From: Lachnospiraceae bacterium
GTDB taxonomy: Bacteria > Bacillota > Clostridia > Lachnospirales > Lachnospiraceae
DNA length: 64,000 nucleotides
Assembly (NCBI GenBank): GCA_024399135.1
Contig: JAKSHY010000004.1
Location: forward strand, 1 to 64,000
Reading direction: 5' to 3'
In this document: in pieces, positions 16,433-25,663 of the stretch
Numbering within the stretch: the first letter of the stretch is position 1
Layout: every line of letters begins with the position of its first letter
Made by a program: the position numbers and the translations under genes
The notes under the pieces: model-generated
The model's input: only the letters and a program-made list of their open reading frames with translations
Databases searched by the model: none
Told to the model about the DNA's origin: nothing

Positions 16433-18197
16433 GGCTGGTCTCCTTTAATTTTCCATCTTCTACCTTATATATCACATCACACTTTTCGATAGTATTTAAT
16501 CTATGCGCGATGATTACCATTGTTTTCTTTCCTCTAAAAGCGTCCACTGCTTCCATAACTGCTGCCTCAGTTTCGTTATCAAGCGCAGAAGTAGCCTCGT
16601 CAAATACCAGAATATCCGGATTATTGTATAGTGCTCTGGCGATTCCAATACGCTGTCTTTGACCACCAGAAAGACGTACTCCTCGCTCTCCAATAGTAGT
16701 ATCCAAGCCCTCTGGAAGAGATTTAATGAATTCATCAAGTTGAGCTTCTTTTAAAACTTCCCATATTCTGTCTTCATCAATTTGATCCTGATCTATACCG
16801 AAGGCAATATTATCTCTAATGCTCTCGTCCACGAGATAAATTGTCTGTGGTATATATCCAATCTGTGAAAGCCACGATTCGTAGTTTTTAAATATATCTG
16901 TTCCATCACATGTTATGGTTCCTTCCTGTGCCCTCAATAATCCTAAAAGAATATCAACTATGGTAGATTTTCCAGCGCCTGATGATCCCATAATTCCAAC
17001 AGACTGCCCTTTCTTAACTACCATGTTGGCACGGTTAAATATAAGCTGCTCCGAATTAGGATAATGATACACAATATCCTTAAGTTCAATCTTATCTTTA
17101 AGAATAAGAGGTGTTTCAATTTCTTTTTTACTGCTTGCTCTCATTGGAGTATCAAGCTTCATTCCATCTTGAAGATTCTCATATACATAGTTCAAGCTTG
17201 GTTCTGTATATGCTATCTCTGTAAGATATGTATTAACTCTGTTAACAGATGGAAGTACTCTTACTGCTGCCACAGCGAATGTTGTCATGGTAGTAAGCAT
17301 AGCCTCTATATCACCTTCACCAGAAATATAAAATGCTACATATGTTAACACCGAAATAATGAACACTGCTTCTATCATAAGGCGAGGAAGATTATTAAGA
17401 ACCGCATAATCCCTTGCTATATTAGCGCCTGTATATCCTGTTTCATAATAGTTCCTTATGAAGAAATCTTCTCTGTTTAATACCTTAACATCCTTAAGTC
17501 CATATATAGCTTCAATTCTCCATTTCGCAATTCTGGACTGCACCTTTTGATTATTTGTTCCAATTCTGTTAAGTCTTGGTTTGATAATCTTTGCTACTAT
17601 TAAAGTCAAGATACCAAATACCCCTATAATGAATACCGTAAGCTTCACATCCTGGAACAGTAAAAGCAAGAATATAAGGAATGAAACCACTGCCTCTGTA
17701 GCCAAATTCAGCATAGCAAGCATCAGTGTAATCATCTGTGGAATATCTGAATCGGTTATTCGAAAGATAGTTGGAATATCAGTTCCTAAATAATCTTCAT
17801 ACGGGCGATTTAAGAATTCTCTAAGGACCCTGCTTATCATTACATTTCTAGTGTGAGATATGAAAGTAGACTGTTTTCTTGCAAGCAGTAATAAATATAA
17901 ATTTTTGAAAATATAGATGAATATAAGTAACACAATAAGGGCAATGGTCACACTATTGCCCTTAGTAACATCAATATTGAAGGTTCTACAGATATCGCCC
18001 AAAATTTCGAATCTTCCAATATATTCAGCCATTTTTTCAGGACTGACAATTGCTGTAACTACTGGAATCATGGCACTTACCCCGAGAGTTTCTAAAAGTC
18101 CTCCGAAGAAAATCATAACTCCAAGCCACATCATGGTACGCTTCTGTTTTTTATCAAGAACTGATGTTAATTTCTTAAAAATAGATGTTTTTTTCAA
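16425..18197 (-). CDS. PglK-type ABC flippase, copy 1
   Basis: A half-transporter fused to its ATPase (590 residues), of the PglK/MsbA group, probably flipping a lipid-linked oligosaccharide. Six membrane helices lie in residues 1-320. The ATPase has Walker A GSSGAGKST (about 400), LSGGQRQR, Walker B ILVFDEATSALD and the IIAHRL switch. It begins MKKTSIFKKLTSVLDKKQKR, very like the second copy at 56082-57839, which begins with KKLLVLLDKKQKHK. The locus has no Wzx-type flippase in view, so these two copies probably serve that step. Confidence 0.88.
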   Translation of the reverse strand: MKKTSIFKKLTSVLDKKQKRTMMWLGVMIFFGGLLETLGVSAMIPVVTAIVSPEKMAEYIGRFEILGDICRTFNIDVTKGNSVTIALIVLLIFIYIFKNLYLLLLARKQSTFISHTRNVMISRVLREFLNRPYEDYLGTDIPTIFRITDSDIPQMITLMLAMLNLATEAVVSFLIFLLLLFQDVKLTVFIIGVFGILTLIVAKIIKPRLNRIGTNNQKVQSRIAKWRIEAIYGLKDVKVLNREDFFIRNYYETGYTGANIARDYAVLNNLPRLMIEAVFIISVLTYVAFYISGEGDIEAMLTTMTTFAVAAVRVLPSVNRVNTYLTEIAYTEPSLNYVYENLQDGMKLDTPMRASSKKEIETPLILKDKIELKDIVYHYPNSEQLIFNRANMVVKKGQSVGIMGSSGAGKSTIVDILLGLLRAQEGTITCDGTDIFKNYESWLSQIGYIPQTIYLVDESIRDNIAFGIDQDQIDEDRIWEVLKEAQLDEFIKSLPEGLDTTIGERGVRLSGGQRQRIGIARALYNNPDILVFDEATSALDNETEAAVMEAVDAFRGKKTMVIIAHRLNTIEKCDVIYKVEDGKLKETSLA

Positions 18198-18232
18198 AAC
18201 TTAAGTTTCCTTTTCTATATTTTCTATTGCAC

Positions 18233-19258
18233 TTACTTATTACGTAATGGAATAATCGTCTTTTCGTATATCGACACAGTACGGTAATACAGGGAGGGCG
18301 ATTTCAAGAACAGCTTCATTCTGGCCCTATCTCCCCTTTTAACGAAATCATTCTCATATACAAGTGCTATATTATTCTTTTCAGACAGGATATTCTTCGA
18401 AAGACGCTTGGCTTCTTCTTTCATTCCCCTGTTTCTAAAATCTATATAGTAAAACAGCATTCTTTTATAAAAATGGTACTCTGCAAGAATTGACTGCTCT
18501 ATTAACCCTTCTTTTTTAAACAACAAAATCTGTTCTTTCCAGAATGGTATCTCATCATTGAACCTTCTATTGGCAAATTTAGAAAGTGTTTCCCTGCTTG
18601 CATTCTTAGTATTCATAATACTGCCAGCTCTATCTAGAATATAAAAATAAAGAGGTTTATCAACGAATACACACTTACTGCAATGTGAAAGTGCTCTTCC
18701 CGTATACATTATATCTTCAGAATTTCTTCCGACAGGGAATGTTACACCATCAATAAGTTCTTTCTTAAAAAGTTTACTCCATACAGAGTTATATATATGA
18801 AACGACCTGTTATCCTGAATATATGCATCAAGTGCTTCTTCTTTTGAAAGAATGTAAGTTTCTCCCGAAAACTCAACTTTTCTTGCATCTTCTCCAACCT
18901 GCTCATAGCCGCATACTGAAAGGTCTGCATCATTTTCTTCCATAGCCTTAAGCATTAATTCATACATTGAAGGATCTATATAGTCATCACCATCAACATA
19001 TCCTATATAATCTCCCATCACTATTTTGAGTGCAGAATTCCTGGCTCCAGAAAGCCCCTTGTTTTCCTGATGAATAACAGTAATTCTACTATCCTTTGAT
19101 GCATATTCATCACAGATTTTAGGTGTATTATCTGTAGAGCCATCATCAACCAAAATAATCTCGAGATTTTCATATGTCTGAGCAATAATACTATCAAGGC
19201 ATCTTGGAAGATATTTTTCTATGTTGTAGGCTGGAACAATAACCGAAATTTTATTCAT
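18233..19258 (-). CDS. GT2 family glycosyltransferase
   Basis: GT-A enzyme: KISVIVPAYNIEKYLPRCLD, LVDDGSTDNTPKICDEY, and YVDGDDYIDPSM (about residue 92, DxD type). The middle NSVWSKLFKKEL block is usual for capsule GT2 enzymes. Length 341. The start overlaps the stop of the GT11 gene upstream by 4 nt (ATGA), so the two are coupled and may act one after the other. Confidence 0.92.
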   Translation of the reverse strand: MNKISVIVPAYNIEKYLPRCLDSIIAQTYENLEIILVDDGSTDNTPKICDEYASKDSRITVIHQENKGLSGARNSALKIVMGDYIGYVDGDDYIDPSMYELMLKAMEENDADLSVCGYEQVGEDARKVEFSGETYILSKEEALDAYIQDNRSFHIYNSVWSKLFKKELIDGVTFPVGRNSEDIMYTGRALSHCSKCVFVDKPLYFYILDRAGSIMNTKNASRETLSKFANRRFNDEIPFWKEQILLFKKEGLIEQSILAEYHFYKRMLFYYIDFRNRGMKEEAKRLSKNILSEKNNIALVYENDFVKRGDRARMKLFLKSPSLYYRTVSIYEKTIIPLRNK

Positions 19259-20115
19259 AATCTAACCATATCTTTAGTATATATATCAGTCTGATTCTTA
19301 CCATTAATCCATATTTTAGGCGCTATAACCATCTTTTCTGGATTTCTATTTAAATATGCCCCCCACCAGCTAAAGCTTGAATTGGCTATGATGTTATGCT
19401 GGCAACAGGACATTAAGTACATATCTAAATATCCCGTATCTTCGGAAGTACCTTTGATTATTACCATTTCAAAACCTAAAGATGTATATCGTTCACTCCA
19501 CTTAGCAGCCCATTGAACATCATTACTAAAGATTAGAAACTTTTTAACGTTCTTCTCCTTAACCAAAAGATTAATTGCATTATCATAATACTTTTCTGTA
19601 CAGATATTTCCATACTGTTCCTGAAGGTTCAGATAATCACCACGCCTTATATGTATAGATGCAACATTTTCAAAATCATCGTTGTATATTTCAATCGCTT
19701 TCAGTATTACATCATCGTTAAACGAAAAAGCTTCAATTACTTCATCTTTTATATCTTCAAAATACTTCTCGCTCTGAAAATATCCAGTAATATATGAATC
19801 ATCCTTCTTCAGAATGTTTTCATCAAAATTGGGTGTACTTTCAATATATTCTCTGCTCTTTCGCCCCAGCGTATGCCTTTTAATCTTAGCTAATATACCT
19901 GGTTTAGAATCCGTATACTCATAGAATTCTTCCAGGTTGCATTTAGGATAATCGATTCCGAATACCCATAGAGAAATAGGTCTTTTATTATCCCGGTTAT
20001 CATATTCTGTGAAATCTTCGAACTTCGCATCTATTCCAAGGCTTCTATATTTTAGCCAAAGAGCATACTGGAACATCTGGTTCCCAAGCCCTCCTGTCAT
20101 TCTGATTATGTTCAT
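19255..20115 (-). CDS. GT11 alpha-1,2-fucosyltransferase-like, copy 1
   Basis: Uses GDP-fucose. The GT11 signs are all present: MTGGLGNQMFQYA at the N-terminus, SIHIRRGDYLNLQ (about 155-167; donor-binding Arg pair), FLIFSNDVQWA, and NSSFSWWGAYLN near 250. Length 286 is normal. I start at ATG 20115; the codon before it is TTG. Two more GT11 genes lie at 20159 and 27590, and no GDP-fucose synthesis gene is in the window, so that must come from elsewhere. Confidence 0.92.
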   Translation of the reverse strand: MNIIRMTGGLGNQMFQYALWLKYRSLGIDAKFEDFTEYDNRDNKRPISLWVFGIDYPKCNLEEFYEYTDSKPGILAKIKRHTLGRKSREYIESTPNFDENILKKDDSYITGYFQSEKYFEDIKDEVIEAFSFNDDVILKAIEIYNDDFENVASIHIRRGDYLNLQEQYGNICTEKYYDNAINLLVKEKNVKKFLIFSNDVQWAAKWSERYTSLGFEMVIIKGTSEDTGYLDMYLMSCCQHNIIANSSFSWWGAYLNRNPEKMVIAPKIWINGKNQTDIYTKDMVRL

Positions 20116-20158
20116 CAAATACTACCCAACAAATCTACCTATCTATTTTTTGAATTAC

Positions 20159-21121
20159 TTATTTTTCCTTCACTTTTCGCTCAACTCTACCCTTCGGATT
20201 GATGAGCACCATTCCATCCGTGAATATATCACGTGTATCCACTCCATTAAGCCAGTTACTGGGCGATATGACAATCTTCTCAGGATTATCATTAATCCAT
20301 GCTCCCCACCAGCTAAAGCTTGAATTAGACATAATATTATGCTGACACTTACTAAGTAAAAACATATCAAGATAAGATGTGTATTCATCATTGGCCTCAA
20401 CCAGAACGAATCTGTTTCTGAGCTTGATTATGTCGTCATTCGACATTCCTTCTTTTACCAGTCCTCGTATTATTTCTATAAGCCAGTTCTTAACCCATTT
20501 AGGCTCATTACTAAATACGAAAAACTTAGCATCCTTAACCTTATCATCAATATATTTAATAGCCGAAATATAATATTCCGTGGTACAGATGTTTTCGTAC
20601 AGCTCTTCATTATATCTTGAATCACTTCGTCTTATATGAAGTCCAACTGCGCAAGAAGAGGTTATTTCTGAATAATATATCAAGAAATTCTGATTAGCTC
20701 TGGGGGTAAGACTGAGTTCTCCTATATCTGGGAATCTATATACCTTTTTAACATCTGCCAAAATATCCTCAAAATATTTTTGAGACATGAATTTACCATT
20801 TAAATAAATGTCATCATTTTCGAATACTTTAGGATCATATACCCCCTCTTCTTTATATATATTCGTCTTTTTTCCCTTAAAAAGCTTCCTGATTCTCGCA
20901 GGAATAGTAGTAGATCCATCTGTATACTGGTTGATTTCATCCCATGTGGCTCTTGGATAATCAATACCAAAAACACTCAGCATGATAGGTCTTGTCCTAT
21001 CATCCTGATATTCGTTAATATCATCAAATTTAACCTCGCGTCCCATTGACGTCAGTTTCATATACATAGCATATTGAAACATCTGCCTCTCGAGTCCGCC
21101 TGACATTCTAATAATATTCAC
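20159..21121 (-). CDS. GT11-like fucosyltransferase with altered motifs, copy 2
   Basis: Clearly GT11 by overall pattern (IIRMSGG, SQKYFEDIL, NSSFSWWGAWIN), but two signature positions differ: the N-terminal GGLGNQMF reads GGLERQMF, and the donor motif HIRRGDY reads HIRRSDSRY. The two core arginines remain. This could mean a changed donor, or decay. It is adjacent to copy 1 (40 nt) and starts one base from the stop of the AsnB gene upstream, so a tandem duplication followed by divergence is likely. Length 320. Confidence 0.85.
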   Translation of the reverse strand: MNIIRMSGGLERQMFQYAMYMKLTSMGREVKFDDINEYQDDRTRPIMLSVFGIDYPRATWDEINQYTDGSTTIPARIRKLFKGKKTNIYKEEGVYDPKVFENDDIYLNGKFMSQKYFEDILADVKKVYRFPDIGELSLTPRANQNFLIYYSEITSSCAVGLHIRRSDSRYNEELYENICTTEYYISAIKYIDDKVKDAKFFVFSNEPKWVKNWLIEIIRGLVKEGMSNDDIIKLRNRFVLVEANDEYTSYLDMFLLSKCQHNIMSNSSFSWWGAWINDNPEKIVISPSNWLNGVDTRDIFTDGMVLINPKGRVERKVKEK

Positions 21122-21122
21122 T

Positions 21123-23024
21123 CTATCGATCCTTCTCCATCATCCACTGCTGGAATATTAATACATACCAAATCTGAACTCTCCAAATACCGCGTTCAAT
21201 TAAATCATTCCACATCTGCCACACGATATCAGGATTTAATAACCCCTGTTGTTTTAACAAATCCCTGTCTATTAAAGATTCTGCCCAGGCCTTTAATTCC
21301 TTATCTTCTCTTAGCCAGTTCATAATAGGAATACTAAATCCCTTCTTAGGCCTGTCCATCATTTCCTTAGGAATATATCTGTAAAGAACGTCCCTAAGGA
21401 CCTTCTTTCCTTCCTTTTCGTCCTTTAAATATTCAACAGGAAGCGTCCATGCGAACTCTACAACATCTTTATCAAGCATAGGAACTCTGGTTTCCAATGA
21501 TACTGCCATCGCTGTTCTGTCAACTTTAACTAATATGTCATCTGGATGATACATCATCATATCCATAAGCATAATGTCATGATTAACTTCCCCTGTAAAA
21601 TTCGGCTCTATTATTTCATTAATACACTTGGCTCTATTAGGAGACAAAGATATCCTTCCTATCCCTGAATTGACTTCCTGTGAAATGTTGTATAGATGCT
21701 CTGGTCCTTTAGCCCCCAAAAGAGCTCCTTTAATCCTAATAATCTCTTTTTTCGCAAGTGGAGAATGTACCACAAGTTCACTAACCGGTTTTCTTACAAA
21801 ATATGGAATATTCTTCATCTTATTCCATATTCTCTCAACAGAGTTATAGCTTACATATCCACAGAACAGCTCATCTCCTCCATCTCCGGAAAGTGATACT
21901 GTCACATGCTCCTTAGTCATTTTAGAAACCAGATATGTCGGAATCTGCGAACTATCTGCAAATGGTTCACCAAACATAAATGGAAGCTTAGGAATAACCT
22001 TCTTAGCATCATCCTCTGTAATATAGAGTTCTGTATGCTCAGTTCCTAAATGATTCGCAATCTCTTTTGCATACGTTGCTTCATTATACTTAGGGTCTTC
22101 CATTCCTATAGTGAAGCTCTTAACCTTATTGGAATTAAGACTCTGCATTAGTGCAACTGTAGTCGAAGAATCAATTCCTGCTGAAAGAAACGCTCCAACC
22201 TTAACATCAGCTACCATCTGATCCTTAATAGAATCCTTTAAAAGCCTTTCAAGTTCATCAGAGGCTTCACTAAAAGATCCTTTAAACTTATTAGTCTGTC
22301 CTTTCTTAGCAACATCTCTGATATCCCAGTATGATGTGATCTCTTCTTCACACGAAAGATCATATGGTGCTCTTATCTTCAATATGCACCCTGGAGTAAG
22401 CTTATGAATTCCTTCATAGATACTGTATGGCTGTGGAATATATCCATGTATGAAATATATATCTAAAACATCTCTATTAATTGGATTATTAAAGCCCGTT
22501 ATCTTAGCTATGGATCCTATATCTGATGCGAATGCGAAGGTTTCATTCACTCTTCCATAATATAGGGGCTTCTCACCTATTCTGTCTCTTGTAAGATATA
22601 CGCACTTTTCATCCTTATCATATACTGCTATAGCGAACATTCCTTTAGTCAATGATATTGCTTTCCTAAAGCCATATGCACTAATAGCTTCAAGTAAAAC
22701 TTCCGAATCAGACGTTCCGATGAAGTCATCCTCTTTAATTCCAAGCTTCTCATCGTTGACCAGTTTTTTCTTGATATCCCTGTGATTATATATTTCACCA
22801 TTAAAAACCATCACATAACGCCCGTTATGTGATATCATCGGTTGGGCACCAGTTGGCGTAATATCAACGATTGCAAGGCGTCTATGCCCCAACGCAACCA
22901 TACCATCTTCAGATATATATGTACCTTCAGAGTCCGGACCACGATGAATCATTCTGTTCTTCATAGCCTCTATATCTTGTGGTGCAGTATTTTTGCAGTT
23001 TAGTAATCCAACTATTCCACACAT
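21123..23024 (-). CDS. AsnB-type glutamine amidotransferase, copy 1
   Basis: Class II glutamine amidotransferase plus ATP-pyrophosphatase (633 residues). C2 is the glutaminase nucleophile (MCGIVG), then MIHRGPDSEG, FNGEIYNHRD. The synthetase half has the PP-loop SAGIDSSTTVAL (about residue 283) and VSLSGDGGDELFCGY. In polysaccharide loci such proteins (WbpS is the model) are thought to amidate hexuronic acids, which fits the uronic-acid genes at 35.3-40.1 kb. A housekeeping asparagine synthetase role is less likely given the setting. It has its own predicted promoter and GGAG ribosome site. Confidence 0.85.
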   Translation of the reverse strand: MCGIVGLLNCKNTAPQDIEAMKNRMIHRGPDSEGTYISEDGMVALGHRRLAIVDITPTGAQPMISHNGRYVMVFNGEIYNHRDIKKKLVNDEKLGIKEDDFIGTSDSEVLLEAISAYGFRKAISLTKGMFAIAVYDKDEKCVYLTRDRIGEKPLYYGRVNETFAFASDIGSIAKITGFNNPINRDVLDIYFIHGYIPQPYSIYEGIHKLTPGCILKIRAPYDLSCEEEITSYWDIRDVAKKGQTNKFKGSFSEASDELERLLKDSIKDQMVADVKVGAFLSAGIDSSTTVALMQSLNSNKVKSFTIGMEDPKYNEATYAKEIANHLGTEHTELYITEDDAKKVIPKLPFMFGEPFADSSQIPTYLVSKMTKEHVTVSLSGDGGDELFCGYVSYNSVERIWNKMKNIPYFVRKPVSELVVHSPLAKKEIIRIKGALLGAKGPEHLYNISQEVNSGIGRISLSPNRAKCINEIIEPNFTGEVNHDIMLMDMMMYHPDDILVKVDRTAMAVSLETRVPMLDKDVVEFAWTLPVEYLKDEKEGKKVLRDVLYRYIPKEMMDRPKKGFSIPIMNWLREDKELKAWAESLIDRDLLKQQGLLNPDIVWQMWNDLIERGIWRVQIWYVLIFQQWMMEKDR

Positions 23025-23089
23025 ACGTCTCTATCTCCTAAAATTGCAACATATAGGCTTTAATTGTGTTAATTTTCTAAACAATTATA

Positions 23090-23117
23090 ATTTTAAAAAT
23101 ATTGAGCAAATTGTCAG
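23090..23117 (-). promoter_or_regulatory. Predicted internal promoter before asnB copy 1
   Basis: Minus strand: CTGACA (-35, 23112-23117), 16-nt spacer, TAAAAT (-10, 23090-23095). A perfect palindrome AATTGTC-T-GACAATT (23109-23123) covers the -35 box and could be an operator. It lies in a 122-nt gap between two locus genes. Confidence 0.55.
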
Positions 23118-23146
23118 ACAATTATTTTCCGTTTTGATAGCACTCG

Positions 23147-24262
23147 CTATTTATCCCTATTTCCAGTATTTACAACACCTTTTAAAGTTTTTCTCCACTC
23201 ATCAAGTACTGTTTCAGGATTATAAATATCGCGCGTAGTCGATGCATTCATGGCAATTCGTTCAGCTTCGTGCAAGTTATTTAATAATTTTTGCAAGACA
23301 TCTTGCATTTTTGGCGTATTTCTAACAGGAATTAACAGACCATTCTCCCGATCCTTAATTAACTCACCCGGTCCACCGCTTGGGCAGTCTGTTGATATAC
23401 AACATATAGAAAGACACATAGCCTCAATTAATGCGTTAGGACTACCCTCTGTATCTGAAGAAAGAACAAAAACACGCGCTTTCTTAATAGTATTCGGAAC
23501 ATCATCAATTCGACCTGGCAATTTAATATAATCATCCATATGGAGCGATTTAACATATTCTGTCAGTTCTTCTCTAAGCTCCCCATCACCATAAATTACC
23601 AGCTTATATTCAGGGAATTCTGATCTAATATTAGAAAATGCATCTATAATCATTCGATGATTTTTATTAGCATCTATACGACCTACTGATACAATTAACG
23701 GTTCTCTTTCATCAAAAGGTACTGGATCAATCAAAAATTGTGTATTTAATGGATTCTTTAATATTACAGACTTATTTTTGATAGTTTCAGGGAAGAACTC
23801 CTGTTGACCTTTAGTCTGTAAGACAACCTTATCTGCCCTTTTAAACATATGCCTTGCAGCGTACTGCATCCACTTAGCATAGTATTCTTCCTTAGGTTCA
23901 CCTCTAACCGCTACTATAACTGGAATACCACGCCTCTTGGCTGTCAAAAGTGCCATTATATTATTCTTGCCAATAAAAGATAGAACCAAATCCGGCTTAA
24001 TCTCATCCCATATACCATTAAGCTTATCAACCCTAGCTTTAAAATTAGATATACGGGCTATTCTGCCACTTTTAGTTTCGTTTTCAGTCAAATCCCATAT
24101 ATACCTTTTAGCGCTTGTATTAAGCTTATATTCTTCTTTAGCGACCAAAAGAGAAACTATAGAAACACTATCGCCCTTTTCAACAAGGTAATCTGTTAAA
24201 TTTACTATTACTCTTTCAGTCCCTCCTTTAGAAAGAGAGCCTGTCATAATGGCTATATTCAT
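23147..24262 (-). CDS. GT4 family glycosyltransferase
   Basis: GT-B retaining enzyme. It starts MNIAIMTGSLSKGGTERVIV (glycine loop), has VSVGRIDANKNHRMIIDAF at the second domain and a DTEGSPNALIEAM signature (E-x7-E, near residue 285). I use ATG 24262, one base after the stop of the previous gene; an upstream in-frame ATG at 24301 would overlap that gene by 38 nt and adds residues the family lacks. Length 371. Confidence 0.9.
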   Translation of the reverse strand: MNIAIMTGSLSKGGTERVIVNLTDYLVEKGDSVSIVSLLVAKEEYKLNTSAKRYIWDLTENETKSGRIARISNFKARVDKLNGIWDEIKPDLVLSFIGKNNIMALLTAKRRGIPVIVAVRGEPKEEYYAKWMQYAARHMFKRADKVVLQTKGQQEFFPETIKNKSVILKNPLNTQFLIDPVPFDEREPLIVSVGRIDANKNHRMIIDAFSNIRSEFPEYKLVIYGDGELREELTEYVKSLHMDDYIKLPGRIDDVPNTIKKARVFVLSSDTEGSPNALIEAMCLSICCISTDCPSGGPGELIKDRENGLLIPVRNTPKMQDVLQKLLNNLHEAERIAMNASTTRDIYNPETVLDEWRKTLKGVVNTGNRDK

Positions 24263-24263
24263 C

Positions 24264-25661
24264 CTATTCCCACTTACCAAATCTCTCTTCCCATTCTTCA
24301 TATGGGAGTGCTATAACTTCATCAATACCTGTATATTCCTCATAATAATGATTAATCCAAAAATCAGGATCTTCATTAGTCTGGGCATCATAAGCAGTAG
24401 TAAATCTATTGTTAAACTCAGGATGGTAATTAGGTATTATTACTGAATTCTCACCTTTGCTAATCGCCTCTTCTATCATGGATATTCTTGAATTCTCTTC
24501 TCTATTAATTCTGGCTAAATTAACAAGATTTTCGAAGTAATCAAAGAAAAAGAAAAGACAAAGAACAGAAACCAGTCCAAATCTTATAATCTTGTTCAAT
24601 CTATCGTGTTCATTAAGCATATTAATCGCTTCTACAGAAGTCATAATAAGCAAAACCCCCGCGCCAAAGAAAGCTCTGTCTGGTGGAAGTGTTACTAATA
24701 TAAGTGCATAAGAAGTTGCGATGGCCACGAATAAGAACTGAATAATTATACTTTTTCTAAAGTCCTTAAATTTCTTCAAATGTCCATCTAAAGCTAGCAT
24801 AACAAGTGTAATTGTTATTATAACCAAAAGTGGCCAGAAAAGATTTTTAATTGATACAGTAACCTTATATATATGCGAAAAGTATTTTAGTACTCCATCA
24901 TAATTTTCTAATCCAACTGACAATTCAGATCTTTGGGCATTTCCAGGAGAAAGAATCATCATAACAAGTCCGAACCCTAGTCCTATAACGCTGGTGATTG
25001 AAAACAAAGGAATATTTCTTTTTCCCTTTGGCATATCAACTAAATAATTAACCAGCATAATCAATACGAAAAGTAATGCTCCACCCGATGTGTTTTCACT
25101 GCACCATCCTGCTATTACGGCGAAAATGAGCATACCAGCAGCAACCAGGATGTTCTTTTCTCTAAGATTACTGTCATAACCATCAAGCTGTCTTCTAAAA
25201 ACAAGTAAAAAACCAAATATGAATACAGATCCCCATAAATAGTTACAGGCTCCTGCTGTCCATAGCATTGTCTGTCCGAAATTGACTGAAAATGTCCACA
25301 AGAAAGAAAAGCTTAATAGCAATGTCGAAATACTGTACGCGCGTTTCTTACTAACATGTCCATATATAATAAGAACCAGTGCCGTGAACATAATGCTGTT
25401 CATTACATTAAAGAAACCTATTCCAAAATACAGGCTAAATCTAATGCACAGCTGTCCTACGAATCTTCCATTATGTCCATTGTAGTCTCCCCACTGTTGC
25501 ACGAATAAATCCCATATGTTATTGGCTTTCCTAACATCATATGTGAATGTCAAATCATCCGAAAGAAAAGGTGTAAATATGTTGTATGCCAGTATTGATA
25601 GAAATATCACTCCGACAAGCACATAAAAAATCGCCTTTCTATGCTTATTAACAAATATCAT
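24264..25661 (-). CDS. DUF6056-like polytopic membrane protein
   Basis: A membrane protein of about 465 residues with 10-11 helices. After helix 1 the outer loop has FLSDDLTFTYD and GHNGRFVGQ, and later WTAGACNYLWGSVF, which I associate with DUF6056, a GT-C-like family. The early SDD could be the catalytic acid of a lipid-linked sugar transferase. ATG 25661 follows the previous stop by 2 nt with GGAG 11 nt upstream; upstream ATGs at 25694 and 25721 overlap asnB copy 2. Function inferred only from fold and setting. Confidence 0.65.
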   Translation of the reverse strand: MIFVNKHRKAIFYVLVGVIFLSILAYNIFTPFLSDDLTFTYDVRKANNIWDLFVQQWGDYNGHNGRFVGQLCIRFSLYFGIGFFNVMNSIMFTALVLIIYGHVSKKRAYSISTLLLSFSFLWTFSVNFGQTMLWTAGACNYLWGSVFIFGFLLVFRRQLDGYDSNLREKNILVAAGMLIFAVIAGWCSENTSGGALLFVLIMLVNYLVDMPKGKRNIPLFSITSVIGLGFGLVMMILSPGNAQRSELSVGLENYDGVLKYFSHIYKVTVSIKNLFWPLLVIITITLVMLALDGHLKKFKDFRKSIIIQFLFVAIATSYALILVTLPPDRAFFGAGVLLIMTSVEAINMLNEHDRLNKIIRFGLVSVLCLFFFFDYFENLVNLARINREENSRISMIEEAISKGENSVIIPNYHPEFNNRFTTAYDAQTNEDPDFWINHYYEEYTGIDEVIALPYEEWEERFGKWE

Positions 25662-25663
25662 AG

